This document shows positions 14,982 through 20,243 of a stretch of 20,243 bases of DNA, piece by piece. A program made the translations under genes and the position numbers. Source of the DNA: Pseudomonadota bacterium (GTDB lineage Bacteria; Pseudomonadota; Gammaproteobacteria; Acidiferrobacterales; Acidiferrobacteraceae); NCBI GenBank assembly GCA_021795255.1, contig JAJYPQ010000028.1, forward strand, positions 1 through 20,243, read 5' to 3'. Positions within the stretch are counted from its first letter, which is position 1, and the number at the start of each line of letters is the position of its first letter. Under the pieces are notes generated by a model. The model saw only the letters and a list, made by a program, of their open reading frames with translations, made no database searches and was not told the origin of the DNA.

Positions 14982-15124
14982 CGTCGGTGTGACGCGCCAT
15001 CGGCCGCCGGACCACAGCCTTTTATCCGGTCGCGTAAAAACTCGGTAAACGGGGGGCCGCACTGGGCTTACGTTTGCCCGGATGACGCCGGTTTGGACCG
15101 CTCGAAAACCAGGATGACACACGC

Positions 15125-16036
15125 ATGGCGGACGGATACAATGCGCCGATGCAAACAGAGCAATGGCAGCAAAGCGAAATATCCTGGCAGGCTCTAGGAG
15201 GGCGGGTTCTTGCGGCCGTCGCCAAACCGCGGACCGCAAAGGCCATCAATGGCATCGCGGTCATCGGCCTTGCGGCGTTGCTGGCCCACTGGACCTGGGG
15301 GGCGCTTTCGCCGCCGGCCCGATCTGCGGTGGCCTTGGTTACACGAACGCAGTCTACGCAGCCACCGCTGCGGGTGCTTTTGAAAAGCCATTTATTTGGT
15401 CAATCGGCGGTAACGACGCAGGCTTTAATCCCAGTTAGCCATCTGGCGTTGACTCTTTCGGGGCTGGTGGCGGGTGATCCGGGTGTCGCCCTCATCGCGG
15501 GAGCGGATGGAAACGTTCACCCTTACCTCGTCGGGGCACGCGTGGCCCCAGGCGTGGTGCTGACGGCGGTCACGCCCGATCGCGCCATTCTGCGACAAAA
15601 CGGTCGTCTTGAAAGCCTCTTGCTATATGCTCGGACCTTCACGACGGCGCAAGCATCGATGGGCCCGGCGGTGGCGGTCGGGCCCGTGCGGGTTACAGTG
15701 GCGCCTCAACCCTTAGGTTCGACGCCCGCGGTTACGGTCCGCGTGAAGCCATCCGTAGTGTCGGCGTTTGCCGGCGTGTCGAATACGACCTTACGGTCAT
15801 GGCTCGTGCCAGGACCGGAGGGCGGCGTGCTGGTCAAGGGGACTCCGGTGCCGGCGTTTGCAAGTCTCGGTTTGCGTCAGGGAGACGTCATCGAGGAAGT
15901 GAATGGACGGCCCGTGAATTCTTTGGGCGCGGCGGTCAGCGCTTATATCGCGGGCGTCAAAAATAATGGTGTCACAGTGGATGTGGCGCGCGACGGACAC
16001 ATGAGGGTCTTTCGTTACACGATGCCAGCTTCATAA
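15125..16036 (+). CDS. gspC: Type II secretion protein GspC (PDZ-containing)
   Basis: A 303-residue bitopic inner-membrane protein. A cytoplasmic N terminus is followed by one transmembrane segment at about 41-61. A homology-region domain lies at about 86-170 (KSHLFGQ, then LSGLVAGDPGVALIAG and the YLVGARV stretch). The C-terminal PDZ domain, about 215-300, contains LGLRQGDVIEEVNGRPV. GspC links the inner-membrane platform to the N0 domain of the secretin GspD and helps select substrates. Its position directly before gspD is canonical. The start at 15125 has only a weak AGGA site, and ATG 15149 is a possible alternative. Length and domain order are normal for the family. Confidence 0.88.
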   Translation: MADGYNAPMQTEQWQQSEISWQALGGRVLAAVAKPRTAKAINGIAVIGLAALLAHWTWGALSPPARSAVALVTRTQSTQPPLRVLLKSHLFGQSAVTTQALIPVSHLALTLSGLVAGDPGVALIAGADGNVHPYLVGARVAPGVVLTAVTPDRAILRQNGRLESLLLYARTFTTAQASMGPAVAVGPVRVTVAPQPLGSTPAVTVRVKPSVVSAFAGVSNTTLRSWLVPGPEGGVLVKGTPVPAFASLGLRQGDVIEEVNGRPVNSLGAAVSAYIAGVKNNGVTVDVARDGHMRVFRYTMPAS

Positions 16037-16079
16037 GTCCGTTTGTGTGGTGGATACCCTTTCTAAGGACGGAATACCG

Positions 16080-18296
16080 ATGGGGGGTAAGTGGGTGCGT
16101 AGCCTTTCATGCGCAGGAACGGTTCTAGCGCTGTTACTGGCGTCATTACCTAATCCGGCCCAGGCCGCTGACCAGAAAACCGTTGCGGCCGGAGAACATC
16201 CCGTGGTGGGGGCGCATACGGCGTTGGCGGTTAAGCCATTACCTCACCCTGTGCTAAGTCCTGGCGCGACACCGGCTATGGCCCAAACCGGATCGACGGT
16301 CGTCAGTACATCGCGCAAGATTCCGCCGGGGGAGATGCTGTTTAATTTCAACAACGCCAACATCCGCGCCGTAATCCGCACCGTGGCCGAATTGACCGGC
16401 AAGAATTTTCTGATCGACCCGCGCGTGCAGGGGAAGGTGACGATCGTATCGACTACGCCCGTGTCAGTGCGCGCGGCCTACCAGATCTTCGTGAGCGCCT
16501 TGAAGGCGCAGGGATTTACCGCCGTTGCGGGCCCAGGCGGGGTTATCAAGGTGCTTCCGCAAGCGAACGCCCGCCAGGCGGCGCCGGTCAGCGGTTACTG
16601 GCCGCATGGCGGCGATGAGCTCGTGACCCAGATTATACCGATCGAGGCAGGCCAGGCGGCGCAGGTCATGCCACTTTTGCGGCCCTTGATGTCGAGCGCC
16701 GGGATCCTATCCGTCTATGCACCCACCAACACCCTGATCGTGACCGACGATGCCGACAACATCCGCAGGCTGTTGCGCATCGTCTATGGCATAGAAGCGC
16801 AGATGCGTGCGCCCATCGTCATAGTGCCGGTTCGTTACGCCTCCGCGGTCGATATCGCCAATCTGCTGGTGCGCCTAGGCGAGGCGCAACTGCCGAACGC
16901 ATCGGGCACGCCAAACGGCAACTACAGTCCCGTCACTATCGTCCCCGACACGCGGACCAACAGCTTGCTTTTGCGTACTTCAAGCGCGAAGAAGCGCCGA
17001 TTCATCGAGGCGCTGGTACGCAGGCTCGATGCGCGCGGCGCAAGCGGGGGCACCACGCATGTCGTGTATTTGAGAAACGCCCGGGCCAGCAAGATCGCAA
17101 AGATCTTGCGTGGCCTCTTACAGGGTGAGGCCAAGGGGGCCCACAAGCGCGCGAGCGAGCCGATCATGCCGGTGGCCCTGCCCGGCGCGCCCCCAGTCGG
17201 TCACGAGGTCTCGGCGCGCGCTATTAAGGCTTCCCTTGTGCAGGCCGATCCATCGATCAACGCGCTTATCATAAATGCCCCCAATGCCGTGTATGACAGC
17301 CTGCGCGCGGTCATCGCAAAGCTCGACATACGGCGGGCCCAGGTGTTCGTGAAGGCGCTCATCGCCGAGGTGACGGTCGACAATAGCGCCGAGCTCGGTG
17401 TGCAATGGGCGGGCGCGGCCCCGGCCGGCAGTGGCGCGGTCGGAGGCATCACGAACTTTCCATTGACCGGATCGGGGATTGTCTCGACTGCCGCCAGTCC
17501 GTCGAGCCTCGCCAATGACGCGGGCCTGGCGTTGGGTTTCATAAGCGGCACGGTAACGCTCGCCGGAGGTCAAACCGTCGTAGGACTATCGGCGTTTGCG
17601 CGCGCTCTGCAGTCTGTCTCGGGCGTGAATGTGCTGTCGACTCCGGATCTTTTGACGCTCGACAATACCGAAGCGAAGATCATGGTCGGCCAGAATGTGC
17701 CGTTCATAACAGGAAGCTACTCCACCGCGGGGACCGTAGGTACAGTGGGCGTCAACCCATTTCAGACAGTCGAGCGCAAGAACGTGGGGCTTACGCTAAA
17801 GATCAAGCCGCAAATCACAGCCGGCAACAACATCAAGATGCAGATCTATGAAAACGTGTCGAGCATAGCGCCGAGCGTTACCGGTGCAATCGACCTCATC
17901 ACGAATAAAAGGGAACTGAAGACCACGGTGATCGTGGCCAATGGCAAGACCATAGTTCTAGGCGGACTCATCAGTGACGAAGTCGAGAATGGGTGGCAGG
18001 GCGTGCCGTTATTGGATGACATCCCGTGGATAGGAAACCTATTTCGGTACCGTCAGCGCGTGAAGAAAAAGACCAATCTCATGGTGTTTTTAAAGCCGGT
18101 CATCGTACGCAACAGCGAGCAAAGCGAGGGATTCACGGCCTCGCGCTACACCATGATGCAGGCTGAGGAGGACGCGGTACGGTTTTCACGATCGGTGATA
18201 TTGCCGAATTACCATCAGCCGCATCTGGCCCCCCTGAAAGAGCCTGGGGCCGGGACCGGAAAACATTCCACGCCCGCAGGGGCCGCCCATGGCTGA
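16080..18296 (+). CDS. gspD: Type II secretion outer-membrane secretin GspD
   Basis: A 738-residue secretin. A signal peptide (MGGKWVRS, then VLALLLASL, ending PAQA) covers about 1-29. Residues of about 86-155 form the N0 domain (FNFNNANIRAVIRTVAELTG). N1 to N3 follow across about 170-420, each with the repeated ring-building fold, for example LSVYAPTNTLIVTDDADNIR. The secretin core, about 430-680, has VNVLSTPDLLTLDN, VPFITGSYS, a glycine-rich gate region and the signature VPLLDDIPWIGNLF. A tail of about 50 residues may bind a pilotin. ATG 16080 is preferred over GTG 16047 because it begins the signal peptide and has an AAGGACGGA site. It overlaps gspE by eight bases. GspD forms the outer-membrane channel for folded exoproteins. 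Confidence 0.95.
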   Translation: MGGKWVRSLSCAGTVLALLLASLPNPAQAADQKTVAAGEHPVVGAHTALAVKPLPHPVLSPGATPAMAQTGSTVVSTSRKIPPGEMLFNFNNANIRAVIRTVAELTGKNFLIDPRVQGKVTIVSTTPVSVRAAYQIFVSALKAQGFTAVAGPGGVIKVLPQANARQAAPVSGYWPHGGDELVTQIIPIEAGQAAQVMPLLRPLMSSAGILSVYAPTNTLIVTDDADNIRRLLRIVYGIEAQMRAPIVIVPVRYASAVDIANLLVRLGEAQLPNASGTPNGNYSPVTIVPDTRTNSLLLRTSSAKKRRFIEALVRRLDARGASGGTTHVVYLRNARASKIAKILRGLLQGEAKGAHKRASEPIMPVALPGAPPVGHEVSARAIKASLVQADPSINALIINAPNAVYDSLRAVIAKLDIRRAQVFVKALIAEVTVDNSAELGVQWAGAAPAGSGAVGGITNFPLTGSGIVSTAASPSSLANDAGLALGFISGTVTLAGGQTVVGLSAFARALQSVSGVNVLSTPDLLTLDNTEAKIMVGQNVPFITGSYSTAGTVGTVGVNPFQTVERKNVGLTLKIKPQITAGNNIKMQIYENVSSIAPSVTGAIDLITNKRELKTTVIVANGKTIVLGGLISDEVENGWQGVPLLDDIPWIGNLFRYRQRVKKKTNLMVFLKPVIVRNSEQSEGFTASRYTMMQAEEDAVRFSRSVILPNYHQPHLAPLKEPGAGTGKHSTPAGAAHG

Positions 18297-19737
18297 AAGG
18301 GTCGAGCGCCCCTTGGATAAGGAGTGGGTGGGGAAGCTTCCTTACCACTTCGCCAAGCGCCATGGCGTGATGAGCGTGGGGCTTGTCGATGATGGGGTCG
18401 AGATCTGGCAGCGGGCGCAGGTGCCGGGATCGGTCCTGGCGGAGCTCGAGCGCGTGCTGCGGCGGCCGCTTAAGCTCAATACCGTGGGTGAAGAGGCGTT
18501 CCTGGCGGCGCTCAACGCAGGTTATGCGCGCGACATGTCGCAGGCCCAGCAGATCATGGGCGACCTCGACGATAATCTCGATCTCGCGGAACTCGCGCTG
18601 CATCTGCCAAAGACTCAGGATCTTTTGGAGAGCGAGGGCGATGCTCCGGTGGTGCGTCTTATCAACGCATTGCTCACGCAGGCGGTGCGCGAACAGGCGT
18701 CGGATATCCATATCGAGGCATTCGAGACCCGGTCACTGGTGCGTTTTCGGGTGGACGGGGTACTGCGCGATGTCATCGAACCCCAGAAGGCCGCGCACGG
18801 GGTGCTGGTGTCGCGCATCAAGATCATGTCGCGGCTCGATATCGCCGAAAAACGCCTGCCCCAGGATGGCCGCATCACGCTGCGCCTGGCCGGGCGGCCG
18901 ATCGATGTGCGCGTCTCCACGGTTCCGACGGCGCATGGCGAGCGCGTGGTGATGCGGCTTTTGGACAAGCAGGCGGGCCGCTTGAACCTGGGCGCTTTGG
19001 GGATGCCAGACGATACGCTTGCAATCCTGCGCGGGCTCATCAAAGAGCCGCACGGGATCTTTCTTGTGACAGGCCCCACCGGCTCTGGTAAGACGACCAC
19101 GCTGTATTCGGCGCTGGGCGAGCTCAGTACGAACACATCGAACATCATGACCGTCGAGGATCCGGTCGAATATGAGCTCGATGGCGTGGGCCAGATCCAG
19201 GTCAACTCCAAGATCGACCTCACCTTCGCTCGCGCATTGCGCGCGATTTTAAGGCAAGACCCGGACATCATCATGATCGGCGAGATCCGCGATCTCGAGA
19301 CCGCCCAGATCGCCGTGCAGGCAAGCCTCACCGGTCACTTGGTCTTGGCGACCTTGCATACCAATGACGCCGTGGGTGCCGTCACCCGCCTGGTCGATAT
19401 GGGGATAGAGCCGTTTCTCGTGGCATCGACCCTCCTTGGGGTGCTGGCGCAGCGCCTGGTGCGGACCTTGTGCAAGACCTGTCATGGGCAGGCGTCGACT
19501 ACGGGCACGACCTGTCCGGCATGCAACTCGACCGGGTTTCAGGGACGCACCGGACTCTATGAGCTGCTCACCGTGGACGATGCCTTGAAGGCCTTGATTC
19601 ATGATCGGGCGGCCGAGGCGCGGCTTCGCGCAGCGGCGCTCGAGCACGGCTTGCGAACCCTCCATCAGGACGGTTTGCGGGTCGTGGCCGAGGGGCGCAC
19701 CACCACCGAAGAGGTTATGCGGGTCTCCCGCGACTGA
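18289..19737 (+). CDS. gspE: Type II secretion ATPase GspE
   Basis: A 482-residue cytoplasmic ATPase that powers pseudopilus assembly. The N-terminal domain (about 1-110) would bind GspL. Catalytic motifs are Walker A TGPTGSGKTT (261-270), the Asp box TVEDPVEY (288-295), Walker B IIMIGEIRDLE (327-337) and the His box ATLHTNDA (364-371). A zinc-binding loop has Cys395 and Cys398, then Cys409 and Cys412, a hallmark of GspE/PilB proteins. The start overlaps the gspD end by eight bases and the gspF start follows the stop by two bases, so the three are almost certainly co-transcribed. A PilB-type pilus ATPase is the alternative, but the gspC-gspD context settles it. Confidence 0.96.
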   Translation: MAERVERPLDKEWVGKLPYHFAKRHGVMSVGLVDDGVEIWQRAQVPGSVLAELERVLRRPLKLNTVGEEAFLAALNAGYARDMSQAQQIMGDLDDNLDLAELALHLPKTQDLLESEGDAPVVRLINALLTQAVREQASDIHIEAFETRSLVRFRVDGVLRDVIEPQKAAHGVLVSRIKIMSRLDIAEKRLPQDGRITLRLAGRPIDVRVSTVPTAHGERVVMRLLDKQAGRLNLGALGMPDDTLAILRGLIKEPHGIFLVTGPTGSGKTTTLYSALGELSTNTSNIMTVEDPVEYELDGVGQIQVNSKIDLTFARALRAILRQDPDIIMIGEIRDLETAQIAVQASLTGHLVLATLHTNDAVGAVTRLVDMGIEPFLVASTLLGVLAQRLVRTLCKTCHGQASTTGTTCPACNSTGFQGRTGLYELLTVDDALKALIHDRAAEARLRAAALEHGLRTLHQDGLRVVAEGRTTTEEVMRVSRD

Positions 19738-19739
19738 TT

Positions 19740-20243
19740 ATGGCGGCATTCGAGTATGAGGCACTAGATCACGAGGGACGCGCGGTCAAAGGGGTCATGG
19801 AGGGCGATGCCGAGCGGCGCGTCCGCGGCCTTTTGCGCGAGAAGGGTTTCATACCCGTCAAGGTCGCGCCGATCGGCAAGGAGCGTAGCGAACGCCGGGC
19901 GTTCCGTTGGCAAGGGGGCCTCAAGGCCGCGGAGCTTGCGCTCATGACGCGTCAGTTCGCGACGCTGGTGCGCGCCGGCCTGCCGATCGAGGAGAGTCTG
20001 CATGCTCTGACCGAACAAAGCGACTCGGCGCGTGCGCGCAAGATCCTCGCTGCGGTACGCACCAAGGTGCGCGAGGGCCAGCCCTTGGCGCAGGCCTTGG
20101 GTGATTTTCCGGGGTCTTTCCCGCCGCTTTATCGGCACCTTGTGGAGGCCGGCGAACAGTCCGGAAAACTCCCGGTTATCCTGGAGAGGTTGGCCGATTA
20201 CACTGAGCAACGCCAGGCCTTGACGCAGAAGGTGTGGGTGGCA
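19740..20243 (+). CDS. gspF: Type II secretion inner-membrane platform protein GspF, 5' part
   Basis: The first 168 residues are visible; the gene runs off the window. It opens with AAFEYEALDHEGRAVKG, the standard start of GspF/PilC proteins. The cytoplasmic helical domain then shows ELALMTRQFATLVRAGLPIE and FPGSFPPLYRHLVEAGEQSG, both family signatures. The first transmembrane segment would begin just after the window edge (TQKVWVA). GspF sits in the inner membrane at the base of the pseudopilus and contacts GspE and GspL. It starts two bases after the gspE stop. Confidence 0.95.
   Translation, partial: MAAFEYEALDHEGRAVKGVMEGDAERRVRGLLREKGFIPVKVAPIGKERSERRAFRWQGGLKAAELALMTRQFATLVRAGLPIEESLHALTEQSDSARARKILAAVRTKVREGQPLAQALGDFPGSFPPLYRHLVEAGEQSGKLPVILERLADYTEQRQALTQKVWVA

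Overview
The window looks like chromosome from a GC-rich gammaproteobacterium. Type II secretion genes, an NtrC-type regulator, an Amt transporter and a DsrC/TusE-fold protein together would fit a sulfur- or iron-oxidising acidophile of the Acidiferrobacter type. This placement is a guess from gene content and composition, with no database comparison.

Layout. (1) 1-4099, plus strand: the tail of a probable surface protein and a strong terminator, then a three-gene signalling cassette made of a PhnD-like periplasmic binding protein, a membrane histidine kinase and a sigma-54-type response regulator. The three genes overlap end to end. No ABC permease or ATPase accompanies the binding protein, so it more likely feeds a signal to the kinase than imports a solute. 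(2) 4118-6640, minus strand: a large cytoplasmic PAS-PAS-GAF-like-GGDEF-EAL cyclic-di-GMP enzyme, convergent with the regulator. (3) 6984-7127: a tRNA-Ala(CGC) with its own terminator.

(4) 7128-9000: an accessory-looking stretch just downstream of the tRNA. It has an AT-rich segment, a decayed tyrosine-recombinase tail that has lost its catalytic Tyr and carries a frameshift, and an intact vapBC toxin-antitoxin pair. A 19/21 direct repeat (7361 and 8950) brackets these. I read it as a worn-down integrative element. (5) 9098-9500: a cysteine-free DsrC/TusE-like protein with its own promoter. (6) 9576-10970, minus: an ammonium transporter with Glu in place of the first twin-histidine residue. 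(7) 10971-12279: about 1.3 kb with no recognisable gene. (8) 12280-13749, minus: a zinc alcohol dehydrogenase followed closely by a small cupin whose metal ligands resemble those of bacterial cupin hydroxynitrile lyases.

(9) 13750 to the end, plus: a gene-poor stretch, a good promoter, an unknown single-pass membrane protein, and then the start of a type II secretion operon, gspC-gspD-gspE-gspF, with gspF cut by the window edge. GspC (inner-membrane linker), GspD (outer-membrane secretin), GspE (ATPase) and GspF (inner-membrane platform) form the core of one machine, and tight spacing from gspD to gspF supports co-transcription. The pseudopilin genes would be expected just beyond the window.
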